From NCBI GenBank assembly GCA_027625915.1, contig JANTQA010000072.1:3224001-3288000 (forward strand): a stretch of DNA of 64,000 bases, given 5' to 3'. Positions 11,907 to 24,600 of this stretch are shown piece after piece. A model generated the notes under the pieces. It was given only the letters and a program-made list of their open reading frames with translations, did no database searches and was not told the origin of the DNA. This DNA is from Anaeramoeba flamelloides (taxonomy: Eukaryota; Metamonada; Anaeramoebidae). Position 1 is the stretch's first letter. The number at the start of each line of letters is the position of its first letter. The position numbers were made by a program, and so were the translations under genes.

Positions 11907-12137
11907 TTACTCGAGTGTTTTTTGAAGAACGATCTCTTTGAGTGTTTTGACGAGATTTGGAATTAAAAAAACAGCACTTTTCTTATTAATATTAAAAATG
12001 ACGGAGAATGCCTTGTTGTATTTAAACCATTTCTTTTGTAATTGAAATAAACAAATTGGACTTTTTGATTTTTTGATTCTTTTTAGGTGGCTCTCCAGTT
12101 TTTTGTTTTTCAATATCAAAAGAATTTCTCGTTGCAT
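11907..12137 (-). CDS. Possible small ORF or upstream exon, 76 residues
   Basis: The frame starts at an ATG (MQREILLILKN) and ends LQKTLE-stop, about 110 bp upstream of the coiled-coil gene on the same strand. Its codon choice is less A/T-skewed than the surrounding DNA (CTG GAG AGC CAC, AAA GAG ATC GTT), which suggests coding. It could be a separate small gene or part of a longer transcript; no splice path joining it to the 10560-11798 frame was convincing. No domain is recognised. Confidence 0.3.
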   Translation of the reverse strand: MQREILLILKNKKLESHLKRIKKSKSPICLFQLQKKWFKYNKAFSVIFNINKKSAVFLIPNLVKTLKEIVLQKTLE

Positions 12138-12790
12138 TTGTCCAATCGAAAAATGTTTGAAAAAGTTAAAAATGAAAAATATTATTTCTTCTCAAAATTT
12201 ATCATATTCCATTTTAAACTGAACTTTTAAATGTAAGTTGAGAAAATTTTATATCTAAAAACTAATAGTTGGTTCGTTTTCGAATCTTAATTCTTGGCAC
12301 TTTTAAATACTGGTATTTAAATTATAAATGGGAAAAAATTCTCACTTCCTTTTGGATATTTATCTTTACTAAATTGAGTTCTCAACAGAGTACGTTGTAG
12401 TTTGTGTCGGTGGCTTATTTGAAAATTGGAAATTGAAAATAAAGTGAAAATTTTTTAGGTTCAGAATCCAAATACCTGTACTGAAATTTGCACAATAAGA
12501 GTGAAAAAATAATCAATTCCTTTTTATTATTGTTCTTTTTCAAATAGAGTTTACCAAGAAGTTTAGTCAGTAGTTTGTGACAGAATTCAAAAAAGGATAA
12601 ATGCATTCTGAAATGAAAATTTTTTCTGATTTATCTAGTAAAAAAGAGTAATTTTTGGGAACCGAAATTTTTCTATTCATTTTTTTGAATGAATTAGTAC
12701 AAAATTGATTTTGTTTCAAATTACAATAAAAAATCAAAAAGTTTTATTTTACCGGACTGTTGTGGAAAAAAATCGGTAAATGTTAAAAAA
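12138..12790. other. Intergenic with a weak 63-residue minus-strand frame
   Basis: The minus-strand frame at 12415-12606 begins MHLSFFEFCHKLLTKLLG and contains a few codons typical of genes here, but it ends without a motif and could not be spliced sensibly to its neighbours. Otherwise this is AT-rich DNA leading into the foldback at 12791. Confidence 0.3.
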
Positions 12791-13604
12791 GATGGAATAC
12801 TTATTTTGTCCAAATTTCAAAATTTTAATGTCAACATTAGTAAAACTGATCAAAATCATCAGATTTTTTTCAAGATAATAAGAATCCAAATGGGGACTAA
12901 AACGTTTAAAGAAATATAGTATCTAAATTGATTTGTTTTGATTTCAATTTCAACATGATCCTGCAGATAGAATGTCTAAAAAATCAAATTATCTTTTTTT
13001 TTGAATGTAAAAAATAGCAAAAATGAGTAAAAATGACCTTTTCAGGACAATTCATAGCAGGTAAATTACAACTTTCAGAGACTACCCTTAATATTTAGCC
13101 CACAACTATTTTGTGGGTTACTTGTGAAAAACTCTATTCTTGTTATATAAAGCAAGGTGAAAAAGACTAATTTCGAATTTTTCAATTTTCATTGTAAATC
13201 TTAAGAGAACCTGAAAACTTTCTTTTTTTAAAAACAGTATTGAATATCAAGATTAAGGATTAAAGGAACAAACTAATGGAGAAAAAATTCAAAGAACTCA
13301 AGCAAGAAAAACTTTATTTCCAAAAAAACAAATAAGACTTCAAATGACAAAGATAAAAAATGGTGATAATTCTTCTTTTTCACTTTTGATTAATTCTCAA
13401 ATAAAAATTTAATTTTTAAGTATTCTATTTGAAGGATCATGTTGAAATTGAAATCAAAACAAATCAATTTAGATACTATATTTCTTTAAACGTTTTAGTC
13501 CCCATTTGGATTCTTATTATCTTGAAAAAAATCTGATGATTTTGATCAGTTTTACTAATGTTGACATTAAAATTTTGAAATTTGGACAAAATAAGTATTC
13601 CATC
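12791..13604. repeat. Foldback with identical-looking 172-bp arms
   Basis: The arms 12791-12962 and 13433-13604 are inverted copies of equal length (172 bp), and I found no mismatch when reading them base by base. The loop is 470 bp. Just outside the arms about 30 bp on each side is also inverted but visibly diverged. An older, diverged relative of the left arm plus part of the loop lies in reverse orientation at about 51420-51640. No coding capacity and no clear target duplication were seen. It is probably a foldback transposon or a locus homogenised by gene conversion. Confidence 0.85.
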
Positions 13605-14041
13605 TTTTTTTACATTTCCCAATTTTTTTGCACAATGGTCTTAGAACTTTATAAATAACCAACGTTTACACCATTTAACCATTTACCAAAATTTAAACCG
13701 ATATCATTTTCCAATTAAAATTGAAGAATTTTTATTTCAGATTTACCTTTATTTATCAAACTTTTATATCTATCTTAGAAAAAAAACAGATCTTCTCAAG
13801 ATCATTTGATCCTGATAATCTTGATTTTCCTTAGATCGGTTTTGGGAACTTTGAGATACAATTTATTGTTTTAAATTTGAAAATAACAGTTTTAAGAATA
13901 AATTGAATACTCTGGAGAGATCAAAGAAAGATTTACAAATAGGCTGATAACAGATATAAACAAGAAACAAGGATATTAAAATACATTTTAAAAAAGAATT
14001 CTCAAGTTATCAATGAAATCAGTCCTAAAAAATGAGTTTTA

Positions 14042-15385
14042 GGAAGAGTATTTTTTTAAAAATAAAACGAAATCGAGCCAAGATCATGAAAAAACTATTT
14101 TTTGTAATTTGTGTTTTCACTTTTCGAATGATGAGTTAACCTCATCAAAACAATTTACCCATTTGAGTCTATTTTTAAAATCCAATATTTCACATGTTTT
14201 CAATATAAAATTATTTTCCAATTAAAAAAAAATTTTTTTAATTCATTTTACAAAATATTTTTTTAGTTTCAAAGTTGAAGTAAATCCATGAATCTTTATA
14301 ACATAGTTTAGAATTGATATTTTTAGATAAAAAATTGAATTTCCTTTTTGAACCTAATACAAAATTTTTACTCTGCAAATTTGATTGAGCAGGAATAAAT
14401 AATATTTATTTTGGAAATTGAAATAAAAATATGTATTTCTTAATTAGAAAATAACAGTAAAACCAAAGGACAGTAGACTATTATTTTTATTAAGAAACAA
14501 GTTAATTCTTGAAATTGTTGGAAAAGATATTTTTTGTTTTCTGTGTAAAGTATCGATTTCGAAAGAAAATTTTTTTATTTTCATATTACAGATAAATCTT
14601 TCAATTCAAATCTCAACAATTAAAACTAATTACGGTCTAGATTATTAAATATATGAAATTTTGATAGATTTTTTTTAAAAGTTTCGCAATGAAATTTTCA
14701 TCTATTAAGAAAAAATTTTTTATACTTTAAAGTTTGAAGAAAGTGGTTTTCTCATTTTTAAAAATTGTAAAAAATTTTCACTTTTGAAAAATTTTTTTAC
14801 AAATTGTTTGATCTTATTCACAAAAAGCATTTTAGAACAATTCAATCATTTTTCTGAAAAATAATTAATTTTAAATTTTGAGGGTAAAATTCCAAAATAT
14901 CTTCAAGAAAATATTTAATCCAAAAATCCAATTTCATCTGAAAACACCATTTCAAAATAAAAATTGAAAATGACTTTAAATATTTAATATTTATAACTAT
15001 CTTTCTGAAACCAATATAAATATTTTTCGATGATTAATAAATCAATTTTTTTGGTGAACCAAAAGAATATATCTCAAAAGAAAATAAAATTCTGTTATTC
15101 ATATTCCTGTCAAAAAAGACATGGTATTGTATTTTAATAATGATGAAATTGGTAATAAACAAGGTAAAAATTATTTATAAAGTAAAAAAATAAATAGAAT
15201 TCAAAGGTTTTCTTTTTCAGAAAAAAAGGAAAAAAAAAAGTTAATCTCACTAAACAAATTTTTTGTTTGGGTTTTTAAGTTGATAAGAATTTATTTACAC
15301 TTTTCATGTAAAAATTTGTTAGTAAAGAGTATATCCAATAAAATAGAAGATAATTTTTACCATGTTGCCCTAGATTACTGATCTC
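14042..15385. mobile_element. TTAA-type non-autonomous element, family II copy 2
   Basis: This region aligns end to end with 35601-36715, which interrupts a family I element. Landmarks in order are GAAATC..AAGATC, GATGAGTTAACC, CATTTGAGTCT/GATTTGAGTCT, AACAATTCAATCATTTTT and TTTTTCAGAAAAAA. The left flank is TTTA and the right flank TTAA (15386-15389), with ends GGAAGAGTATTTTT and ACTGATCTC. No transposase frame is visible. The copy is 1344 bp, longer than its relative, so indels have accumulated. Confidence 0.65.
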
Positions 15386-15790
15386 TTAAATTCTTTTAAA
15401 ATGACATAAAATATCTTTTTGGAAAAATTAAATTTAATAGTAAAAAGACTTATTATTCTGCTCAAAAAGAATTGAAAAGAAAAAGATCAGAAAATTTTCA
15501 AACTATATCTACGAACTCAATATCTTGACATAATCTTTCCAGATAAAATACATTACAATCTCAAACTTTTTAGAGATCAACTCTCTTTCGTATCTGTATT
15601 TGTTTAAAATTATTTACTTAAACTTTCACAAATAAAAAGTTTTTGTTTAAAAGAAAAACACATAGCTGAATAATTGATTTTATAAAAAGTAGTGTTCAGA
15701 AAACAAATTTTATTTAAAAAAATAATAATAATCCCAAAAAAAATGATAATTTCAAGAAAAAAAAAATTATTTATGCCAAAAAATATTCTA

Positions 15791-15794
<4 letters not shown>

Positions 15795-15825
<31 letters not shown>
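15795..15825. repeat. (AT)n microsatellite
   Basis: About 15 TA units lie just downstream of the calpain stop codon. Short plus-strand frames that read it as Tyr-Ile repeats are artefacts. Confidence 0.9.
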
Positions 15826-15827
<2 letters not shown>

Positions 15828-15911
15828 ATAATAAAACACATAATCTTACTCAGTTTTTCCATTTACGAGAAAAAGAAAATAATAATTATAAAAATAAAAA
15901 TGAAAAGCAAA

Positions 15912-18641
15912 TTAATCACATTCGACATTGTCTGGGATTTTTTCAATTTCAACTTTATTGTTTGTTCGAAAAGTTAAAGTGAACTTTGATTCTTGATAGG
16001 CTCTAAAAGTGGAAACCAAAACTGTGTATGGCTGTTTTTCCGGATCTAATGTCACTTCAACGAATACCTCTTGATGATTTTTATAATCGCCTGATGAGGC
16101 AACCTCTTCGCCAAGATACAGGTATTTAATCCTTTTCCCTTTTTTTCTCGCTATTACGATTCCTATACCGTAGAAATGTCTATGCGCCATTCTCGGGTCT
16201 TCCTGGGTTAACGAGATGAAGCATTGTGTCTTTTTTTTGATTGTTAACCAATATTGGGGATTTTTGTCACAATTTTCGTTATTGGTGCACCCAGCAGCAG
16301 ATTCTCCAACCCACTCATCATTAAAGATTTTTTTATTCCAAAGATTTGGATCAAAGATTCTACAGATGTAAATATTTTTGAAATTTTGCGTAAAGTCGGC
16401 AAAGGTCATCCAAAAGGATCCATCTGATACACCCTTCTTGGGGAAATAGTTTAATCTAGTTTTTAAAGATCGTGTCCAGTCCTTTGAATCCCTTGAAAAG
16501 GCGCCGTTCCATTCTTGTTTACCCCAAGGGTTTCTTAATTTCAATAATTTAATATTGTTGATATATCTTATATCCAGTATCGCGTATGCGTGGCCATAGA
16601 CGATGCCATATTCTGAGACATTGGAATCCTTCCCTGCGTTTGATCCAGCGCCCAGTAGATAGCCGGATTGATGATAGGTAAACAATTTATTCCAGATTTT
16701 GCCCGTTCTTAGTTCTTGGATTATATGCGCATCAAATAACGAAACTAATTCACTTGACCCACCTGTCAAGGTTACTAAAGTCGAATGTATAAACCCACCT
16801 TGGATGGCTTCATAGGAACCATACAATTTGGCAAATGCCTTCTCCAATATCTGCGGCCAAATTTCAAAGGCCTGAGAAGATTTTGCAAATGCAAATGAGC
16901 CTTTATTATTTATTGGTAAATAATCGTCAACTGCAATTTTGACCCATTTGCCATCAACAAAAAACTGGACAATATAATAGCATTGATCGTTATAACGCTT
17001 TGTGACAAATATGTTTTTAAAAATTTCTGGCTTTGTAGTTAACACCGATAATGAACTTAATAAATAACAATCCCCAATCATCCCCTGTTCAATATTTTCT
17101 GCTTTTATGGTTGTGGGGAAAAATTCTATTTTTTTTTCATCAAAATCAATACCATCATTTTGACATGTTGTATTTATAATGTCCTTTATTCTTTTAAATC
17201 CTGCTATCCTTCTAAATCTAGGTGGAATGATTTTCCCACTAATTAAACAATTTTTTGTTCGCCAATTAACGTCCTTATATACACCGTCAACACACGACCA
17301 ATCTGATAATAATTTTTTTTCAAATTGTTCAATTTCATTTTTATTTTCAAATTCCTCCTCGTTTATTGAGTTATTAATGTCAGAAGTATCTTTTTCCTTT
17401 CCGTGTTCTTGAGCTTTGTTACTTTCACTCTTTTTTTTGTCATCTTTAGTACTAATATCTTTTTTATCAATAATATCACTATCACCACCATCACCATCAC
17501 CATCACCATCACCATCACCATCACCATCACCATTATCTTCACCATCATCTTCGTTTCCATTATCATCATCGTCACCGTCGTTATTATTATTGTCATCATT
17601 ATCATCATCATTACTGTTATCAGTATTGGTACTGGTATTTGAATCAGATTTTTTAAGGTTGATTTGTGAATATCTGTCGACTAAAGAAAGTTTTTTAACA
17701 TCTAGATATTGCGAACTAGAATCAGAATTAGTTTCATCTTGACTAGTCGGCGTTGTTGAACCAGTTGATCCTGTTGTTGTTGATGTTGTTGATGTTGTTG
17801 ATGTTTCATCGGTATAGTTCCCATAATTTAATTTAACCATTCCTTTCTTTTTTGAATAACCTTTACCAAAGGAACGATAATCATCATGCCCGTCACCATA
17901 AATTTGCTTTTTATATTTATGGAATTTGTTTGTGATATTATCTCTAAAATTATTTCTCAAATAAGAAAATTCACTTGAAATTAACTTATAAATGTTCGAT
18001 TCTGCCCCTTTTAATCGATTCAAATCTTCTTCCTTCAAATATTCAACATCATCGATGTCGCCTATCTTTTCTGGTAACATGGAAAAAATTTCATTTTTTC
18101 TTCTTCTTAAGTTATCTCTCGCCACTTTTATTATTTCAATTTGAAATTGCGCTTCGAATTTTAATTTGTTCTCATATTCAATATTCGCTTCTTCTTCCAT
18201 AATGTAACTCTCTTGATATAATTTTTTTTTCGTGACCTGATCTCTTTTCGAATTTTCATGAGACTCTTTCCAGCTTAATTTTTTTAATTTTTTTCTTGTA
18301 TTTTTAACTTTTTGATATATTTTTTCAGTTTTTTGTAAATAATTATCCACCAAATTTTCTTTTCTGTTATTTAAATTTTTCGAACAAATTTGATTTTCAA
18401 TATCAATTAATGTTATTAAAGTTTCTTCATTTATATTATTTATTTTTTTTTTTTTTAAAGTCTGAAAAAAATCAAGTTCAGGTTCGCTATCATCCTGATT
18501 ATCTTTTTTAGGAGTTTTCGATTTATTTTTTCTCTCTGATTTTCTTTTCTTTTCCATTATAACTGAATTATCTTTGTTATCTTCATTTTCCCATCCCTTT
18601 GCAAACCTAGATTCTGTTTTCTTTCTTTTAATATCTTTATT

Positions 18642-18682
<41 letters not shown>

Positions 18683-21600
18683 TATCATAATCGCCATCGT
18701 CATCATTTTCATCATCATCATTTTCATCTTTTATGACTTGATTTTTTTTCTTATTATCATTTGGTTCTCCCCAGCCATCTAAAAGTTTAAATTCAGTTTT
18801 TTTTTGAATTAATTTATTATTTTTATTTTTACTTTTACTTTTTTTTTTTTTTTTCATTTTAAATGAATTGTCTTTATTTTTTTCATCTTCCCATCCTTTT
18901 GAAAATTTATATTCTGTTTTTTTTCTTTTAATATCTTTATTTTCATCATCATCATCATCATCATCTTCATTATCTTCATCATCATTTTCGTCTTTTAAAA
19001 AATGATCTTTTTTCTTATTATCATTTGGTTCTCCCCAGCCATCTAAAAGTTTAAATTCAGTTTTTTTTTGAATTAATTTATTATTTTTATTTTTACTTTT
19101 ACTTTTACTTTTTTTTTTTTTTTTCATTTTAAATGAATTGTCTTTATTTTTTTCATCTTCCCATCCTTTTGAAAATTTATATTCTGTTTTTTTTCTTTTA
19201 ATATCTGAATTTTTATCATCATCATCATCATCATCATCATCATCTTCATCATCATTATCATCTAAATCTACATCATCTTTTATGTCTTGGTTTTTTTTCT
19301 TATTATCATTTGGTTCTCCCCAGCCATCTAAAAGTTTAAATTCAGTTTTTTTTTGAATTAATTTATTATTTTTATTTTTACTTTTACTTTTCTTTTTCTT
19401 TTTACTTTTCTTTTTAAATGAATTGTCTTTAGTTTTTTCATCTTCCCATCCTTTTGAAAATATAAATTCTGTTTTTTTTCTTTTAATATCTTTATTTTCA
19501 TCATCATCATTTTTTAAAAAATGATCTTTTTTCTTATTATCATTTGGTTTTCCCCATCCATCTAAAAGCTTAAATTCAGTTTTTTTTCGATCTTTATTTT
19601 TCTGATTTTTTCTTTTTTGATCTTTCCGTTTCTCATTATCCTCCTGTTTTTTTAAAGAACCATTTGTTACCATTTTCTTTAATTCAATCTCTGATTCGTT
19701 TGATGTTAATTCTGAAGAGCTTGTAGAATAATCTTCATTAATTATATTTTCATATATTAGGAAATCATCGTTCACAAAAGGATTTTTTTTGATATTTGTT
19801 AAATTTTTATTATTAATGAAATTTGAAAATGTTTGTCTGGTTGCTAATTTGGTTTTTTTAATTAATTTTATTCTACCATTTTCACCTTTTCTAACTTCGG
19901 TTTCCAAATTGTCAATATTATCGTTATAAGTGGTTTTAATGTTGTCATCATTGCATAAATCTAAAGAATGAGAAAATTGTGCTTTTGTTTGATAAATTCT
20001 GGAAATAGTCCAGAAAAACATTGTTATTATCGAAAACATTGAAAGGAAATGGGAAGTTTGTTGAAATTTCATTTTAATTTGCCCAAATAGTGACCAACAC
20101 CATAAAATAAGTACACCAAATATAAAACATATTCCACTAGAATTCAAAGACTGAATGGAATTTTTTTGATAATCAAACCAATATATTGGGAAAAGGGTTG
20201 AAGAATAAATTGCCACAGAATTATCAGTGATTTTTGTTTGAGCAAAAATCAAATTGGAAAAAAATCCCAGTAATATTGTTATCGTGAAAAACATACTACT
20301 TATAACCATAAAGATTGCTTTAGGGAAAACTTGCCAATATATAAGTAATATTAAAAGCATGGTAAAAAATAATATCATAACGATTGCCACCTTTTCCCTT
20401 TTATTGAAATAGCCATGCTTTCTACTCCAGATTATAAGAATAACATTCATTTCAACAAAACAAACGAAAAATGAAATTAAAAAATCAAAAAATCCTTCTT
20501 GGTTGGTATCAATTATCACGAAACACAAAAATATAATAAAAAAACCACACGAAAGAAATAATAAAATCCCATTAACTTTTGATATTCTGCATTGCTCTGC
20601 TTTCCATTTGTTATAAAAAATAATAAAGAAGGCGGTCCCGGGTATTAAGCATGTAATTGTTGAATACATCAAAAAATAATCATCAAAATATCGATCAAGA
20701 TCTGGATCAAACGTACTAGCAAATATTTCCGGAATAGTAAATACTTGATATATAATAAACACTGTTAAAAATATTGCAAAATTAATTAAAATTGATTTGT
20801 CGAGTTTCAGGATAACTAAAAATTTCATGATAATTAATGTAAATAATTCTATTTCAACTATGAATACAAAGATATTTTCATCATAAATATTATCATCGGC
20901 GCTACTAAACAAATACATTAATAGGCTGAAATAGATGATTGAAAAATATGGAAACAAAATAACAAAATAATCCAATGCGGATAGTTTGAGAGTGAAAAAT
21001 CTTACAATATTGGATTGTTTTTGACTTTTTGTTGTAATTAATTCAAAGTCTCTTGATTTCCAGGTAGCAAGATGTATGAGACACAGAAAAACCATAAATA
21101 AAAAACCAAGTATATAATTTGCAAATGTTTTGTTAACAACAATTGCATTAAACAGAATAAATAAAAATACCCATGGAATGAAACTTAATAAAATGATCTT
21201 TCTGATTTTTTTCCATTTGGTTTTTCTCTTCCTTAATCGATATACTAAAGGAATCGGCGCAAATGCTGTAATGATAAACTATTTTATTATTATTTTTTTT
21301 TTGGAATTTTTTATTTTGTAATTTTTGAGGTAAATAATAGATATATTAATTGTCAAATTAAAGAATTTGTTGTATATATTATATGTGTGTATAAGTGAAT
21401 AAAATTGAGAGTCATGGTTTTTTATAAAAAGTTTTAATTAATGGTCAAAAAGATTGCAAGGAGTGTATTCAATAATCAATGAAAAAAAAAAAATATTCTA
21501 GATTTTTTTTTTTCTTCAATCTATTTCCAAAAGAGCATTCTAAATTTATTTAAAAAAACTTTTGTAAGCTCAATCCTAAAAAAAAAAAAAACGTTTTAAA

Positions 21601-24600
21601 TATTGCAAATTATTATTGATTCTTGATCTTTTAGAATAATCCGATTTGTTTAATAATGTGAAATTACTGTTTTGGAAAAAAAGTTCAACATGGTTTTTTC
21701 ATTGGGAACATTACTGAAAATGAAAAGTAAAATTAATAAAAAGAAGATACCAATTTACTTCAAATAATAACCCATTATATTATATTTTCAATCAACCCAA
21801 CAAATACAATTTAAATCTACTTGATTTATCGAAATTGTTGGTGTGGTTTTGGAGATCGCAAAAATAGTCAATTTTTTGAACAAATTTTTAATAATATATC
21901 AATCAAAGAAAAGCCCTGACCAAAAGATAGTATTAAAAAAACTATTATTGTGGCGAATACTTAATTTTGTCTTTATTTATTTATTTATTTCTTTTATTAA
22001 TTATTTTTTTTGTTAATCTCTGATCTTACTTTGAATTTTCAGGTTCTATTAAGGTTCCCAATTAAAAATCGTGTTTCACTTTTTTTACCTGTTTCACTTT
22101 TTTTCCATAATGGTTACTTAAATAAAAGTTTTCTACTCTCAATATTATTTGATATTTTCCAGGGTGGAAATTGGTAGATTATTTGTTTCTTTCATTTTTT
22201 CTGTTTTTATTTAAAAAGATTTTTTTTTCTTTTTTTTAAAAAGGAAAAGCTATTTCATGGATTTTAATCCTACCTAGATTGTAGCTAAAATTAAAACTCA
22301 AAAGGGAGTTTAGTTTGAGGTAAATAAGAGGTAATTTTGTTATATGAACTCTCTTCAATAATAAATATAAAAAAAAAATTAATTTTTTAAATGAGATTGG
22401 ATCAAAGCTTATTTTGGTAAAATAATGCAGAATTTCTAATAATGCAGCAACAAAAAAAAACATATTAATTATTATTATTGAGAAAAGGTGTGTAAATTAC
22501 ACTATAGGACCCTTATACTTTTTTTTTTTTTTATTTCTAAATAAATTAAGCATAAAATCATAGATTTTACGATTATTAATTAACAAAAATAATTTTAAAC
22601 TATCAGATTTTAAAATTACTGCGTTAAAGTTTATTTCTTTTAATTTATTTAGAAATATTAATCTAGCATTTTCATAAGAAGGACATACCCATAAAAAATG
22701 ATCAATATTTCAATTATTTCCTTCTGTTCATATTTTAAACATAGCTAACAAATTTTATCTGAAATTCTATTTATTACATATGTAATACCTCTTTAGGGCA
22801 GTTAGTAAATGTACTGAATTTTATAATTGTTGAAACTTTACGAATTAACTTATATATTTTTGGGTTTTATACAAATAATTTTGATATTTTATTTATTATT
22901 TTGGATATTCTTGTCAAGTGCCGAAGAGTACCATAGAGTGCCCATGTTTTTTTTTTTTTTTTTTTTTTTTTTGAGTTTCTAAGTTTTTTGAGGTTTTCTA
23001 TTTACTTGTGAAGTGTTCTAGATTTTTTTGAGGTTTTCTATTTTATTTGTAAAATCTATCGATTTTCGTAAGGTTTTTTTTACTTTTTGAAATAAACCGA
23101 AAATTTATTAAAATTTTCTATTTTTTTTGAAAAAAAACCTAGAACACTTCACAAGTAAATAGAAAACTCGAAAAAAACCTAGAACACTTCACAAATAAAA
23201 CAGAAAACTCAAGAAAACCTAACAGTGGTTTTTTTAATTTGAGAAATTAAACAAAATTTTATAAAATTTTCTTTTGATTTTAAAAAATTTCTTAAAATAA
23301 AAAAAAAAGATAAACACGGTTTTCCAGTATTCAAAAGAATAGAGTTAAAACTTCAGATTTTTGTCTATTCTTTCAAATTTTGGAAAATCTAACATTAATA
23401 AATACGTTTTTAATTTGGTCATACAAATGATATTATTATTTTTTATAGATTTTAATTATTTTTCTTCTATCTCTTTTTTTTTTTTATTTGATAAAATTTG
23501 TTTTAATTACTCCCTTCTTAAAATAAATAAATAAGCTATTTCTCAAAATTTTTGATTCACTTTATAATGTTATTGGAAGCGGATTTGAGGATTTTATCCA
23601 TGCATTCTTATCAAAAAAATATTTTCAAATTTTTGGATCCGAATCATTTTTTCTAATTTTTTCATTTTTTTTTCTTTTTCTCTTTTAAAATTTTTTTTGA
23701 CTTTTTTTTTTCGATTTCTTTTTCTTTTTCTTTTTTTTTCTTTTCCTTTTTATTTTTTTGCAAAAGATCATGTGGAAAATTAAAAGATCTTCGAAAATAC
23801 CAAGAAACATTAAGGAAATTTGAGACTATGTAATTTCTTTGAAAATGAATTTAATTATTAGTAAAAAATCTTCTTCTTGTTAACTTTTTTTCAGTGAAAA
23901 GTTTCATTTATAAAAAATAGCAATTATCATTTCAAAAATTGTTATTGACTTTTTTTTAGTTTTTGGTTTTTATTTTTTTTAATTTTTAAAATATCAGGTT
24001 TTTATATATTCAGAAAGATTTAAAAGTAAATTATTAATCAGATTTAATTATTATTTGTTCTTGAACACTAAAGGACATCTATATATATATATATATATAT
24101 TTCAATTTATTCTTTAAGGTGAGTTACAATTTTTGAAATGGAGTTTAGTTATTGTAATTTTTTTTTTTTTGTTTCATTGAGAATTCTCAATATTTTGCTT
24201 ATAATAAAAGAATTTGGTTAAATTTTCAAAGTGCATGTTATTAAATTTCAAATAATGAATATTAACAATTCTGTAATTCCACGAATTATCAAAATTACCA
24301 AAATAAAGAAAAGAAAATTAACTTTTTCTGAAAATAATAAAAAAAAATTATTTCAAAACAAAAAAAGAACTTACGATACTTATTGGGCATGAATAAAATT
24401 GACGAAGTTTAAAAATTGGTAGTAAGAAATCATTCTTAAGAATTGCAACTACCATAGATAAAAGTAAAGCAACTGTGCACACTATTAACCCATTTAATGG
24501 GCGTATTACATAGTTTGTCATTTTCTGGAAAAAGGAAGGTTTTTGTTCCGTTCTTTCGTCATTCTCTTGATTAACTTTTACCCCTAATCCCAAAAACTTT

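Larger units (their letters stand above)
21266..24379 (-). other. Calpain intron 5 (3.1 kb)
   Basis: The intron is inferred from a GTATCG donor at 24379-24378 and a TTACAG acceptor ending at 21266; the joined codon ACA gives PITFAPIPL. It holds the palindrome at 22910-23225, (AT)n at 24080-24101 and long poly-T/pyrimidine tracts near 23460-23760. The minus-strand frame at 22236-22463 has no matching splice phase and is not counted as an exon. Confidence 0.65.

Noticed and set aside
15692-15982. Plus-strand frames with Tyr-Ile repeats
   Set aside because: They read through an (AT)n microsatellite and into the complement of the calpain C-terminus.
17363-17742. Met/Ile/Val and Ser/Pro repeat frames
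   Set aside because: They are other-frame readings of the calpain's GAT/GGT repeat tract.
22236-22463. Hydrophobic minus-strand frame as an extra calpain exon
   Set aside because: Neither end gives GT-AG borders in a phase that fits the flanking exons, and the flanking exons join directly in phase.
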